47,062 nucleotides of DNA from a virus, in IMG/VR virus record IMGVR_UViG_3300033153_006082, positions 1 through 47,062 of that record. One strand, 5' to 3'. Below are positions 1 through 7,457 of the stretch, piece after piece. The notes below the pieces were generated by a model. It was not told where the DNA came from. It did not search any database and was given only the letters and a program-made list of their open reading frames with translations. Each line of letters opens with the position of its first letter. The stretch's first letter is position 1. The translations under genes and the position numbers were made by a program.

Positions 1-311
1 AAAAAGTTGACACCCTTTTTACCTTTCTTCATTACCAGAGTTTCCGGTAGCGAATCTAAAATCAATTGTTCAATTTCTGGATCAGGCGTATCGATATCTA
101 TACAGATAACACCTGACGGTTCACCACAAAGAAGTCCCATATTACACGGGGCCATCTTTATTAGTTTATTATTTTTGGTTTCGTAAACCGCTTCAGTGTA
201 CGGTTTGTCAGCGGCAGTATCCTGCCAGCCTTCAATGATTGGACGTTTTCCAAAGAGAGGGGTGACTGCATAACCTCGCGCTTTATAGGGCGCTATATGT
301 TTTAGATACAT
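1..311 (-). CDS. Primase-polymerase/helicase, N-terminal part (continues at 47062)
   Basis: First 103 residues of a bifunctional DNA primase-polymerase, running off the left edge. The sequence has the prim-pol signature: a GKRPIIEGW segment near residues 21-29, an NMGLLCGEPSG loop near 57-67 and the metal-binding ICIDIDT motif with D72 and D74. The ATG is preceded by GGAGA about 8 bases upstream. The codon split over positions 2, 1 and 47062 reads TTC (Phe). After it the frame stays open into the right-edge gene, so this and 44938-47062 are two halves of one 811-residue gene. Expected role: synthesis of primers (and possibly short DNA) at the phage replication fork. Confidence 0.9.
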   Translation of the reverse strand, partial: MYLKHIAPYKARGYAVTPLFGKRPIIEGWQDTAADKPYTEAVYETKNNKLIKMAPCNMGLLCGEPSGVICIDIDTPDPEIEQLILDSLPETLVMKKGKKGVNF

Positions 312-344
312 TAAAATTTCTCCAACTAATTGTGCGGTTCGTGT

Positions 345-372
345 AGTTTAAGTTTGTCAGCTAGAAAGTCAA
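345..372 (-). promoter_or_regulatory. Candidate promoter for the prim-pol/helicase gene
   Basis: On the minus strand TTGACT (372-367) and TAAACT (350-345) are separated by 16 bases. Transcription would start near 338, giving a leader of about 27 bases that includes the ribosome site of the gene starting at 311. It overlaps the plus-strand promoter, so the two could compete. Confidence 0.45.
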
Positions 373-382
373 CAGGTATAAT
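354..382 (+). promoter_or_regulatory. Sigma70-like early promoter
   Basis: TTGTCA at 354-359, a 17-base spacer and a consensus TATAAT at 377-382. Start expected near 389. It faces the long plus-strand replication block and is the best host-type promoter in front of it. Confidence 0.7.
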
Positions 383-451
383 TCACATGCTCACTGCGCT
401 ATTAGTAAGTTCCAGTACTTAGATTTCTCCTTGCGGTGGATTTATTTTCTT

Positions 452-546
452 ACGGTAGTTCAGTGGGCACCCTCTTGACAAACCCCGCGCCATTCAATTA
501 CGGTAGTTTCTGCAAGGAGATATTAATGAGTTTTGACGGTAGTTCA
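452..546 (+). repeat. Three direct copies of ACGGTAGTT in the early leader
   Basis: ACGGTAGTT lies at 452-460, 500-508 and 536-544; the first and third share the longer ACGGTAGTTCA. The copies bracket the CCCC box at 475-492 and run into the first codons of the GroES-like gene. They may be a protein or RNA binding site; no function is shown. Confidence 0.5.
475..492 (+). repeat. CCCCGCRCCA box, leader copy
   Basis: TTGACAAACCCCGCGCCA lies between the early promoter and the first early gene. It differs by one base in 18 from the intergenic copy at 39813-39830. The TTGACA part resembles a -35 element, but no convincing -10 follows at 16-18 bases. Confidence 0.7.
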
Positions 547-843
547 TACACCGACGATCATCGTCCGGTAAATCACCCCCACAATAAATTTGTACCTCTT
601 GGGAAACGTATCCTTATAGAGAAAGTTTTAGAAGCTGCTAGCGGTAAGATTATTTTACCTGACGGTTTTAATAATACTACTGACTCTTGGTATGGTGTTG
701 TTAAAAGAGTTGGGAACCGTGCAAATTGGGAACTCATCGGAAAGAAAGTTGTAGTGTCGAAACATTACTGTCGTCAGTTATCTTTTACTGACGGTGAATT
801 TTACTTAATGGAACAAGACCATATATTAGCGGAGATAGGATGA
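526..843 (+). CDS. GroES-like co-chaperonin
   Basis: A 105-residue protein with a GroES-type fold: an N-terminal segment with VPLGKRILIEKV, then SGKIILPDG, a GVVKRVGNR strand, and an ending QDHILAEIG that parallels the ESDILA ending of bacterial GroES. It would cap the host GroEL ring, probably to help fold phage proteins such as the capsid, as T4 gp31 does. The ATG at 526 is preceded by AAGGAGATATTA. An in-frame TTG at 436 would add 30 residues encoded by the repeat-rich leader and is less likely. It is the first gene of the early block and overlaps the next by 4 bases. Confidence 0.82.
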   Translation: MSFDGSSYTDDHRPVNHPHNKFVPLGKRILIEKVLEAASGKIILPDGFNNTTDSWYGVVKRVGNRANWELIGKKVVVSKHYCRQLSFTDGEFYLMEQDHILAEIG

Positions 844-1517
844 ATATTATTGGAGACGTGGCAGGACGGTTTAAAGAATTACAATTACTGATGGCTAAAA
901 TGCCTAAAGATGATTATATATTCGTTGGAGACCTTAACGATAGAGGCACTGAAACACCTGAAGTCATTCAGTGGGTAATGGACAATGCTAAATGCGTTCA
1001 GTCTAACCACGGAGATATGTTCGTTGACTATGTTGAAAAAACTAATCTTTACCAGCAGGGTATATTCACTTGGAACGGTGGGACTAAAACACTTAATTCA
1101 TACCTTGGTGTAAGTACTTTACCTGTTCATATTGAATGGTTAAAAAATCTTCCTTATTACTACGAGGAAGAGGGACTTCTGGTTACTCATGCCGCTCTTG
1201 ATCCTGACCAAACCTTAGAATCAGCTAGTAAAAGAGGGGCCGGAATGAGGGCGCCTGCTTCTTTACTATGGAACAGGGGCTTACCTGAAGAGATAAAAGG
1301 GAAGATTCAGATTTTTGGTCACAATAGTCATTGGGGATTGAGATATTTCGGCGGCATAATAAAACCATGGGCCATATGTATTGACCAATCAGGCGACGGG
1401 ATTTTAACAGGCATCCATTACCCTAGCTTAGAAGTTTTCACCCAAGAATATTTACCCGAATACACTCAACCAATACACGCTCCTATTGAAGGAGTTAAAA
1501 ATGATACAAACTTGTGA
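840..1517 (+). CDS. Calcineurin-like metallophosphatase
   Basis: A 225-residue metallophosphoesterase related to lambda-type Ser/Thr phosphatases. Metal-site motifs appear in order: GDV at 5-7, GDLNDRG at 30-36 (GDxxDRG type), SNHGD at 55-59 in place of GNHE, THAALD near 117 and GHNSHWG near 161. It may dephosphorylate proteins or small phosphorylated compounds; the substrate cannot be read from sequence. ATGA overlap with the GroES-like gene suggests translational coupling. Its last codons overlap the leader of the next gene. Confidence 0.85.
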   Translation: MNIIGDVAGRFKELQLLMAKMPKDDYIFVGDLNDRGTETPEVIQWVMDNAKCVQSNHGDMFVDYVEKTNLYQQGIFTWNGGTKTLNSYLGVSTLPVHIEWLKNLPYYYEEEGLLVTHAALDPDQTLESASKRGAGMRAPASLLWNRGLPEEIKGKIQIFGHNSHWGLRYFGGIIKPWAICIDQSGDGILTGIHYPSLEVFTQEYLPEYTQPIHAPIEGVKNDTNL

Positions 1518-1899
1518 ATGTGGTACAGAATTTATAACGGAGGCTGATCCTTATGTAATATTACCTACTATGGGTGGGCCTGTTACGAATTGTGGGTGTC
1601 ACTTTACTACCCCCGCACCAGATAGAATCAAACCCCTGAAGAAATTCGACGACGAAACTGCAATGAACGAAATTGCAAATCAAGGTCAGGATCTCACCCC
1701 GATCCACGTGATCTCCATGATGATAGCTCGAATGCATGAGTATTATAATGAGGAACATAAGAAGTTTGTAAGACAGATCCACGGGTTTCGTAATGATCCG
1801 GTCTGGTTAAATAAAATTATTCAAAATCAATTGAAATCAAAATTCAACCCCGAGACGAATAGTTTTGAGGTCGTTGAAAAGCATCCTTTGGAGATATGA
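1501..1899 (+). CDS. Hypothetical protein with N-terminal CxC pairs
   Basis: A 132-residue protein I do not recognise. Cysteines near the N-terminus (CEC and, about 25 residues later, CGC) could bind a metal ion; the rest looks helical and charged. The start at 1501 is chosen because GAAGGAG lies about 7 bases upstream; an in-frame ATG 15 bases earlier sits inside that ribosome site. It overlaps the metallophosphatase end by 17 bases. A CCCCGCACCA box falls in its coding region at 1611-1620. Confidence 0.7.
   Translation: MIQTCECGTEFITEADPYVILPTMGGPVTNCGCHFTTPAPDRIKPLKKFDDETAMNEIANQGQDLTPIHVISMMIARMHEYYNEEHKKFVRQIHGFRNDPVWLNKIIQNQLKSKFNPETNSFEVVEKHPLEI
1611..1620 (+). repeat. CCCCGCRCCA box, coding copy 1
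   Basis: CCCCGCACCA inside the hypothetical gene at 1501-1899, encoding part of TPAPD. It is the only one of the eight copies not preceded by A, so it may be coincidental. Confidence 0.4.
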
Positions 1900-1900
1900 G

Positions 1901-2152
1901 ATGGGAATTTTACGTGCAAAAATAGAAAAAACAATGGCAAAAATGTTTGAGGGTGAGGATAAAAAAACAGGGATTTACCCTACTACGGTAGCGTATAATG
2001 AGTTATTAGAAATCTGTCATTGCGCAAAAATAGAAGGAGTGGGTTGGATGTACGCGGAAGCCTGTATTGTAAACGATAGGGGTGACGACATTAGGAAAAC
2101 CACTGTCCCTGATTTACTAGATAGGGCCAATGACCAGTTAAAGGAAAACTAA
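1901..2152 (+). CDS. Small hypothetical protein
   Basis: An 83-residue charged protein of unknown function. The basic amphipathic N-terminus (RAKIEKTMAKMF) is followed by a segment with H and C residues (EICHCAKIEG). The ATG at 1901 follows GGAG at about 8 bases; an upstream in-frame ATG at 1865 lies inside the previous gene and lacks a ribosome site. Its stop overlaps the next start by one base (TAATG), consistent with one operon. Confidence 0.65.
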   Translation: MGILRAKIEKTMAKMFEGEDKKTGIYPTTVAYNELLEICHCAKIEGVGWMYAEACIVNDRGDDIRKTTVPDLLDRANDQLKEN

Positions 2153-2772
2153 TGGAAACCAAAATCATAATGCTCTCTGGAAAACAGGGATCAGGAAAAG
2201 ACACAATCGCCGATACCATTGCTGAATTTGTTCAGTGTAATAAGAGTATCTACGTTGTGAAGTTAAAATTTGCTTCTACTATCTACGAGATGCATGACGC
2301 TTGTCTTAAGATTTTGGAGAGTCGTAATATTTTTCGCCCCGAAGTAAAAAAAGACGGACCTCTTCTTCAGCTTCTTGGAACTGAATGGGGAAGACTAACC
2401 ATCGACAAAAATATTTGGGTGGAATGTTTACAAGGGGAAATCAATAATGAAATTAAGAAAATGGGGAATACCCAATGTAAAACACTTTACATATTCATTA
2501 CTGACTGTCGTTTTCCTAACGAGTTTGATGGTGTTACGGATGCATACAGGGTCCGCCTTGAGTGCGACCGAGAAATTCGAAAAAGTAGAGCAGACGGTTG
2601 GAGAGAATCCGATACCCATCTGTCAGAAACAGCACTTGACGAATATTCAGCAGCAGGAAAATTTGACCTTACTCTGGATACCTATGCTCTGGGAAAAGCC
2701 TCATGTGCAAAAATTATCCTTAATAAAATTCGGGACGACTGGAAAGGCGCAAGGAGTAGATGTGGAAGCTAG
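2152..2772 (+). CDS. Deoxynucleoside monophosphate kinase
   Basis: A 206-residue P-loop kinase resembling T4 gp1-type dNMP kinases. Visible parts are the P-loop GKQGSGKDT near residues 10-18, a DCRFPNE motif in the middle (the family's D-x-RFxNE strand) and a lid-like RKSRADGWRESDTHLSE segment. It would phosphorylate dNMPs to dNDPs and so feed phage DNA synthesis. It sits among replication genes, and its last 11 bases overlap the following peptidase gene. Confidence 0.82.
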   Translation: METKIIMLSGKQGSGKDTIADTIAEFVQCNKSIYVVKLKFASTIYEMHDACLKILESRNIFRPEVKKDGPLLQLLGTEWGRLTIDKNIWVECLQGEINNEIKKMGNTQCKTLYIFITDCRFPNEFDGVTDAYRVRLECDREIRKSRADGWRESDTHLSETALDEYSAAGKFDLTLDTYALGKASCAKIILNKIRDDWKGARSRCGS

Positions 2773-3160
2773 AACTGAAGTTTATATTTTTGATAAAGAA
2801 CAAGAGGGGAACCTAGGGTTTCGACTCTCCCATGACGAATTTAAGTGTAAGTGCGATAACAAGCGCTGCAATTTTACGTTAATTAACCGGAAGCTTTTAA
2901 CCCGCTGGTACGCACTAAGAAAAGCGGTAGACAGTACGTTAAATGTTAATTCGGGATACCGCTGCCAATCTCATAATGACGAAGTAGGTGGGACGGATAA
3001 GAGCTATCACCAAACTGGTTCTGCGGTCGATATTTCTTATAAACACCATGGGGAAGAGTTCCGAAAAACTATAATCGCAGAAGCAAAGAACTATTTCGAT
3101 TACGTTAAAGATTACCCCGATCAAGAATTTGTTCACTGTCACGTTTTACCTACGGAGTAA
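2762..3160 (+). CDS. M15-family peptidase, probable endolysin
   Basis: A 132-residue zinc peptidase of the M15 (peptidase_M15_3) type. Zinc ligands read as H83 and D90 in SYHQTGSAVD, with H125 or H127 in FVHCHV; SGYRCQSHN at 64-72 is the usual upstream loop. Enzymes of this family cleave peptidoglycan peptides, so it is the best lysin candidate in the genome. The GTG start is chosen because AAGGAG lies 5 bases upstream. The open frame extends back to 2447, but that part overlaps the dNMP kinase and shows no family similarity. A membrane gene follows at once, as in lysis cassettes. Confidence 0.8.
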   Translation: MEARTEVYIFDKEQEGNLGFRLSHDEFKCKCDNKRCNFTLINRKLLTRWYALRKAVDSTLNVNSGYRCQSHNDEVGGTDKSYHQTGSAVDISYKHHGEEFRKTIIAEAKNYFDYVKDYPDQEFVHCHVLPTE

Positions 3161-3162
3161 TT

Positions 3163-3357
3163 ATGCACTTTTTTACATTACTTGGATTTGGTATATCTGC
3201 ATGTTTTGCCTTAGTATTACTGTGGTTAATCTTTGCGGTATTAGCAGGGTACTCATTACAACTAGGTGTAAAACGTAGGTTGCGTTATTTATCTGAGGAT
3301 GAATTGAGAAAACTACGCCACCTTATTGAAAGAGAAGAAATGGTACGTCAAGAATGA
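3163..3357 (+). CDS. Small membrane protein, possible holin
   Basis: A 64-residue protein with one strongly hydrophobic segment (about residues 3-30) followed by a charged, lysine/arginine/glutamate-rich helix. It lies two bases after the M15 peptidase, which suggests a lysis role such as holin or spanin component, but no specific family is recognised. It overlaps the helicase start by 4 bases (ATGA). Confidence 0.6.
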   Translation: MHFFTLLGFGISACFALVLLWLIFAVLAGYSLQLGVKRRLRYLSEDELRKLRHLIEREEMVRQE

Positions 3358-4796
3358 GTAAATTTCCAAACGACCTTACTACTTTATGGAACCACCAAGA
3401 GATGGGTTTCCAAAGAGCAAAGGATCTTAGCGAATTTGGTTTCTTGTTCGACGTTGGTACAGGGAAAACTTTAACCTGCATCACTACGATCCGTTATCGT
3501 TATGCAATGGCACAAGGGATGGTATCTACTCTGATCCTAGGTCCGGTAATCACACTGGCCAACTGGAAACGAGAGTTTGGGATCTTTTCAAAAACACCAG
3601 AAGAGAAAGTCATAATTCTTATAGGCCCTGTGGTTAAGAGAATGAAGACCGCTGAGAAAGCTATAAAAAAATACGGTCCCTGTGTTTTCATTACAAACTA
3701 CGATGCCATAGGTAGAAGTAAAGAGTTTGCAATGTTTATTCAGAAGATAATCAAGCCAGTGATTTTGGTCCTTGATGAATCTCACCGCTGCAAGACTCAC
3801 AACACCAACACTACAAAACGAATCAACACCATAGCTGACCTTACAGATTTTCGTTATATAATGACGGGTACGTTTATCACCAACAGCCCTTTTGATGCCT
3901 ATTCGCAATTCAGAATTTTGGACAAGGGTAAATCCTTTGGGAGGAATTTCTCAAGGTTCCAGAATAAATATTTCTTTGATGCGAATTACGGTATGCCAAA
4001 GGATAAGTACTTTCCTGATTGGAAAATTAGGAAGGGTGCTTACGAAGAAATGAGTACCATCATTGAGCAGAAAACAATGAAGGCCCTGAAGGAAGAGTGT
4101 ATCGATTTACCTGAGCTGGTAAAAAAGAACATCATGATCGATATGACCCCTGAGCAAAAGAAAGCTTATAAGGAAATGAAGAAGAACCTTATAACTTATG
4201 TTGGGGAAGAAGCGGTTACAGCAGATATGGCGCTGGTAAAAATGCTGAGACTAGCGCAAATTTCTTCAGGGTTTGTTAAGACAGAAGATGGCAACATCAG
4301 GAGATTAAAGAATGAAAAAGAGAAAGTCCTCAAGGAATTACTTTTCGACCTCTGCGTTGAAGGAAAGGGAAAAGTTATCGTCTGGGCAGTCTTCCACGAA
4401 AACTACAAACAGATTCGGGAAGTTTGCGACAAACTCAAACTCAAATACGTGGAAGGACATGGGCTTATCGGTACTCAACAGAAGTACGATAATATTGATG
4501 CTTTTAATGAGGATGATAGTATCTCCGTTTGTATTGGCCATCCTAAGTCTTTGGGGATTGGTGTTAATATTATTGCGGCTGGAACTTGTATATATTTCTC
4601 TAGGGATTTCTCTCTTGAGGCCCGCTTACAAAGCGAGGCTAGGAATTACCGTGGGGGAAGTATCAAGCTACACTCAAAGATTACTCAAATTGACCTTACG
4701 AGTCGAGACTCTATTGACGAAACGATTGACGAAGCACTGGCAAATAAACTAACTACGGCAGAAGAGATATTAAAGCTTGTCAAAACTTCTTTCTAG
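3354..4796 (+). CDS. SNF2-type superfamily 2 helicase
   Basis: A 480-residue DNA-dependent ATPase with both helicase lobes. Walker A GTGKT is at about 35-39, Walker B DESH at 141-144, motif III as TGTFITNS, and lobe 2 has GIGVNIIAAG followed by QSEARNYRGG, the family's motif VI. Phage proteins of this kind are thought to act in recombination, replication restart or remodelling of protein-DNA complexes. It starts in an ATGA overlap with the preceding membrane gene. Confidence 0.85.
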   Translation: MSKFPNDLTTLWNHQEMGFQRAKDLSEFGFLFDVGTGKTLTCITTIRYRYAMAQGMVSTLILGPVITLANWKREFGIFSKTPEEKVIILIGPVVKRMKTAEKAIKKYGPCVFITNYDAIGRSKEFAMFIQKIIKPVILVLDESHRCKTHNTNTTKRINTIADLTDFRYIMTGTFITNSPFDAYSQFRILDKGKSFGRNFSRFQNKYFFDANYGMPKDKYFPDWKIRKGAYEEMSTIIEQKTMKALKEECIDLPELVKKNIMIDMTPEQKKAYKEMKKNLITYVGEEAVTADMALVKMLRLAQISSGFVKTEDGNIRRLKNEKEKVLKELLFDLCVEGKGKVIVWAVFHENYKQIREVCDKLKLKYVEGHGLIGTQQKYDNIDAFNEDDSISVCIGHPKSLGIGVNIIAAGTCIYFSRDFSLEARLQSEARNYRGGSIKLHSKITQIDLTSRDSIDETIDEALANKLTTAEEILKLVKTSF

Positions 4797-4832
4797 TGAG
4801 AAAGTGCCGTACCGCAAACTTAGGAGAAATCT

Positions 4833-5321
4833 ATGTCAGAAATGCAAATCGAGGGTAACTTTAACGACTACATTGAAAGTCTTAAAGCACTCGATAAAGA
4901 CAAAATCACTGTAGCTGTTCTAGATCAAGCCGTTGTAAACTGCTTTATTCGTAGAGCGGAACACGTAGCGCAGAAGAAATACACTACCGAAATCTGGAAC
5001 GAGGTTGAAGAAATCCAGACCGCTGTAGGTGTCATGTATGAAAAGCTAGATATTAAAAAACACAGTTCCAAACTTGGAACACTTTCCATGTCACTGGTCG
5101 AAGGTTACGCCCTTCCTAAAGACGATGAATCGAGAGAACAGTTCTTTGCTTATATGAAAGAGCGTGGTGTTTTTAACACAATGATTACCGTTAACGCTGC
5201 TACCCTTAATACGTTTGTTAAGGATGAAGTTGAGATGAAAGAAACTGAAGGGGAGTTTGATTTTGTTCCTGATGGGATAATGAGAAAAGACCCCCAATTA
5301 AAATATTCCATGAGGAAATAA
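4833..5321 (+). CDS. Conserved-looking phage protein, unknown function
   Basis: A 162-residue soluble protein without a motif I can name. It is rich in acidic and lysine residues and predicted mostly helical. The position between a helicase and a possible ssDNA-binding gene suggests a role in DNA metabolism (inference). TTAGGAGAAATCT gives a good ribosome site. Its stop overlaps the next start by one base (TAATG). Confidence 0.7.
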   Translation: MSEMQIEGNFNDYIESLKALDKDKITVAVLDQAVVNCFIRRAEHVAQKKYTTEIWNEVEEIQTAVGVMYEKLDIKKHSSKLGTLSMSLVEGYALPKDDESREQFFAYMKERGVFNTMITVNAATLNTFVKDEVEMKETEGEFDFVPDGIMRKDPQLKYSMRK

Positions 5322-5539
5322 TGGACTTTCTAGTTAAGGGTAAGAACACCTACGAATTTAAAGAAGAGTTAAAGTCTTGGGGTTGTTTCTGGAACGCTGA
5401 GAAAAAAATGTGGGAAGTTCAAGGAACAGATAAAGATGACGTAGTTTATAAAGCTATAAAACGGTTAGGGTTTCAACTTATACCAAGAGAACTAACCCCT
5501 GAAGCACAACAAATTCAAGATATTTTAAAAGATTTCTGA
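5321..5539 (+). CDS. Small protein with a KxxLKxxGxxWNxxxKxW module
   Basis: A 72-residue protein whose N-terminal half is a compact module: a strand, then FKEELKSWG, CFWNAEKKMWEV and a helix with AIKRLGF. This resembles the DUF5710-type fold (G-x-x-W-[ND]-x-x-x-K-x-W). A similar module ends the exonuclease at 6435-7205 (GFKWNPDTKTWTL), so the same fold occurs twice within 2 kb. The function is unknown; a nucleic-acid or protein docking role is a guess. Confidence 0.65.
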   Translation: MDFLVKGKNTYEFKEELKSWGCFWNAEKKMWEVQGTDKDDVVYKAIKRLGFQLIPRELTPEAQQIQDILKDF

Positions 5540-5548
5540 GGAGAAATT

Positions 5549-6316
5549 ATGAATGCAAAAACAGACGTAGCAAAAACAAAAGGAACCGAAGTATCGACTG
5601 ATGTTATTGGGGGAATCGCTGATGACTTCTCTAATGATGATGTTCAACAGGGTAGACTTACCCTTATGCAATCTAACTCAACTTTCGTTGAAGAAGATCG
5701 CTGTAAGAAGGGTACGGTTGTAAACCTGTTAGACCCCGAGACAGAACTCGCTTGGAAGGGTGATAAGGAAAGAGAGGAGAAACCTCTTGAATTTATGATC
5801 GTAGGAATCATGAAGTACTGGGTTGTTAAAGACGCTGATACTGAAGACTTCGTTACGAAATTCGCAGGTGCTAACGCCAACGAATTGAAATGGGAAGAGA
5901 ATGTAGACGGTAGAAACTTGGAAAGAACTTTCCATTTTTCTTATGTTGTTCTTCTTGTTGACGAGATTAAAGAAGGGATCGAAATGCCTTACGAACTGGC
6001 CTTCCGTTCTACTGCTGTAAAGGAAACTCGTAAGCTTAATTCTTTGATTCAAAGAATGGCAGCTAAGAATATTTCTTCACATCAGAAAACTTTCCTCGCT
6101 AAAGTTGGGGATCGTAAAAACGCTAAAGGAAAAACTTGGTTTGGTTTTGATCTTACAGTAGGGCGAGATTCGTCTGAAACAGAACAGTCTTGCGTAGCTG
6201 AATACTACAAGCAGTTCAACGAGACAAAAGCAAATTACATGGCAACACAGGAAGGCGCGGCAGCTCCTACCGAAGATGAGGCCACAGACGAGCAAGTAAA
6301 CGCATCTCAATATTAG
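5549..6316 (+). CDS. Putative single-stranded DNA-binding protein
   Basis: A 255-residue protein with a beta-rich middle (about 75-170) and an acidic C-terminal tail (EGAAAPTEDEATDEQ), the usual layout of phage ssDNA-binding proteins whose tail contacts replication partners. It sits directly before an exonuclease and DNA polymerase. GAGGAGAAATT gives a strong ribosome site. No diagnostic motif is visible, so the call rests on layout and context. Confidence 0.5.
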   Translation: MNAKTDVAKTKGTEVSTDVIGGIADDFSNDDVQQGRLTLMQSNSTFVEEDRCKKGTVVNLLDPETELAWKGDKEREEKPLEFMIVGIMKYWVVKDADTEDFVTKFAGANANELKWEENVDGRNLERTFHFSYVVLLVDEIKEGIEMPYELAFRSTAVKETRKLNSLIQRMAAKNISSHQKTFLAKVGDRKNAKGKTWFGFDLTVGRDSSETEQSCVAEYYKQFNETKANYMATQEGAAAPTEDEATDEQVNASQY

Positions 6317-6434
6317 GGATACGAGAGCTGGTTCTCTGAAGGTGCCGCTTTCTTAAATGTACTTCAGACATACTACCGTGCCTATTGGATGGGTATTTCC
6401 ACCAGAGGCACGGTCCCTAATTAGTGAGGCTAGA
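6317..6434 (+). promoter_or_regulatory. Structured leader before the exonuclease gene
   Basis: This 118-base gap holds a perfect 9-bp hairpin, ACCGTGCCT (6375-6383) with AGGCACGGT (6406-6414), and a smaller AGAG/CTCT hairpin at 6324-6337. An open frame from 6357 crosses it, but the hairpin and the better ribosome site before 6435 argue that it is untranslated. It might control the exonuclease and downstream polymerase. Confidence 0.5.
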
Positions 6435-7205
6435 ATGGGAACTTTAATACTAGGTTACGACCTTGAAACCGGAGCGTCTTTCGACACTCCAAAAGATCAG
6501 AACTTTATTACAGAAATTGGCGCTGTCCTTTGGGACGTTGATGCTGGGATGCCTGTTAAGATTTACAACACACTTATTAACAACCCCAATAAAACCATTA
6601 GTGATGACTGTATTCAGTACACAGGTATTACTGACCATCAGTGTGATAAATTCGGGGTTCCTTTAGGTGTGGCTATTAAGGAGTTCGAATGCATGATGGA
6701 TCTGGCCGATTATTCTATGGCCCACAACGGCCGTAATTTTGATGAAGAAGTTTTAAAAGGTGTTTACCACCGAGAAGAAGCTTTCCCATCGTTCACCCCG
6801 AAGCCGTTGATCGACACTATGACAGATCTTCCTTTTCCAGCTAACTGTAAAAGTAGGAACCTAACTTACCTAGCAGGATTTCACCTGATCTTAAACTCCT
6901 TCCCCCACAGAGCGGTGACCGACGTTCTGACAATGCTGGCAGTATTTAATAAATACGACTGGATGGAAGTTGAAGAGATTGTTAATTCCCCTATTGTAAC
7001 GTATGTTGCTCAATTCAATTATCCAAACGAGAGGAGATTGGGAGCAGGTTTCAAAAAAGCAATGGTTGAGTTTAATGAAATAAAAGACGGGGTTAAAAAT
7101 CTTGGTTTCAAATGGAACCCTGATACAAAAACTTGGACCCTGCAAACGAGAGAAGCATTAATAAAGGGCGTTGAATTTCCATGCCCTGTTAAAATATTAA
7201 ATTAA
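6435..7205 (+). CDS. DnaQ-like 3'-5' exonuclease with C-terminal WxxxKxW module
   Basis: A 256-residue DEDDh exonuclease. Exo I is LGYDLETG near residue 5 (Asp and Glu), exo II is AHNGRNFDEE, and exo III is HRAVTDVLTM (His and Asp). After the nuclease domain, the last 60 residues carry KNLGFKWNPDTKTWTL, the same module as the 72-residue gene at 5321-5539. It may proofread or trim ends for the family A polymerase two genes downstream. The ATG at 6435 has GTGAGG 5 bases upstream; an in-frame ATG at 6357 would translate through the leader hairpin. Confidence 0.82.
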   Translation: MGTLILGYDLETGASFDTPKDQNFITEIGAVLWDVDAGMPVKIYNTLINNPNKTISDDCIQYTGITDHQCDKFGVPLGVAIKEFECMMDLADYSMAHNGRNFDEEVLKGVYHREEAFPSFTPKPLIDTMTDLPFPANCKSRNLTYLAGFHLILNSFPHRAVTDVLTMLAVFNKYDWMEVEEIVNSPIVTYVAQFNYPNERRLGAGFKKAMVEFNEIKDGVKNLGFKWNPDTKTWTLQTREALIKGVEFPCPVKILN

Positions 7206-7215
7206 GGAGACAGTA

Positions 7216-7452
7216 ATGCAAAGGATCACAAAAAAGACAGTAGCTAAAACACGACGAGTAAAGACGACTGAAAGAAAGTCATCTCGTATCTACGGTTACA
7301 CCACGATTAAGAATGAGAAGTTCATTTTAAAAACTGCTAAAAAAGCTAAGGTTACTAAAGCGAACCTGATTCACTTACTGCTTGAAAAAGCTCGTATGGA
7401 GAATTGGCAAGTAGAGGGTATTAAAGCTGTAGCGGCAAAAAAGAAGAAGTAA
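7216..7452 (+). CDS. Small lysine-rich protein
   Basis: A 78-residue, very basic protein (K/R-rich at both ends, ending AAKKKK). The middle, FILKTAKKAKVTKANLIHLLLEKA, resembles the two helices of a ribbon-helix-helix or similar DNA-binding fold, but without a clear family match. AAGGAG lies 7 bases before the ATG. It sits between exonuclease and polymerase; non-specific DNA binding is plausible. Confidence 0.6.
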   Translation: MQRITKKTVAKTRRVKTTERKSSRIYGYTTIKNEKFILKTAKKAKVTKANLIHLLLEKARMENWQVEGIKAVAAKKKK

Positions 7453-7457
7453 TTGAT

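Noticed and set aside
1-13. AAAAAGTTGACAC at the left edge matching 39809-39819, considered as a terminal repeat
   Set aside because: Short, and at the left edge it lies inside the prim-pol coding sequence, which continues in frame across the join.
436-525. 30-residue N-terminal extension of the GroES-like gene
   Set aside because: Encoded by the repeat-rich leader containing the CCCC box; the strong AAGGAG before 526 and the family length both favour the shorter form.
2447-2761. 105-residue N-terminal extension of the M15 peptidase
   Set aside because: Overlaps the dNMP kinase in another frame with no family similarity; the GTG at 2762 has its own ribosome site.
4312-4752. 146-codon plus-strand frame inside the helicase gene
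   Set aside because: Fully inside a well-supported SNF2-type helicase in another frame; composition looks like an out-of-frame shadow.
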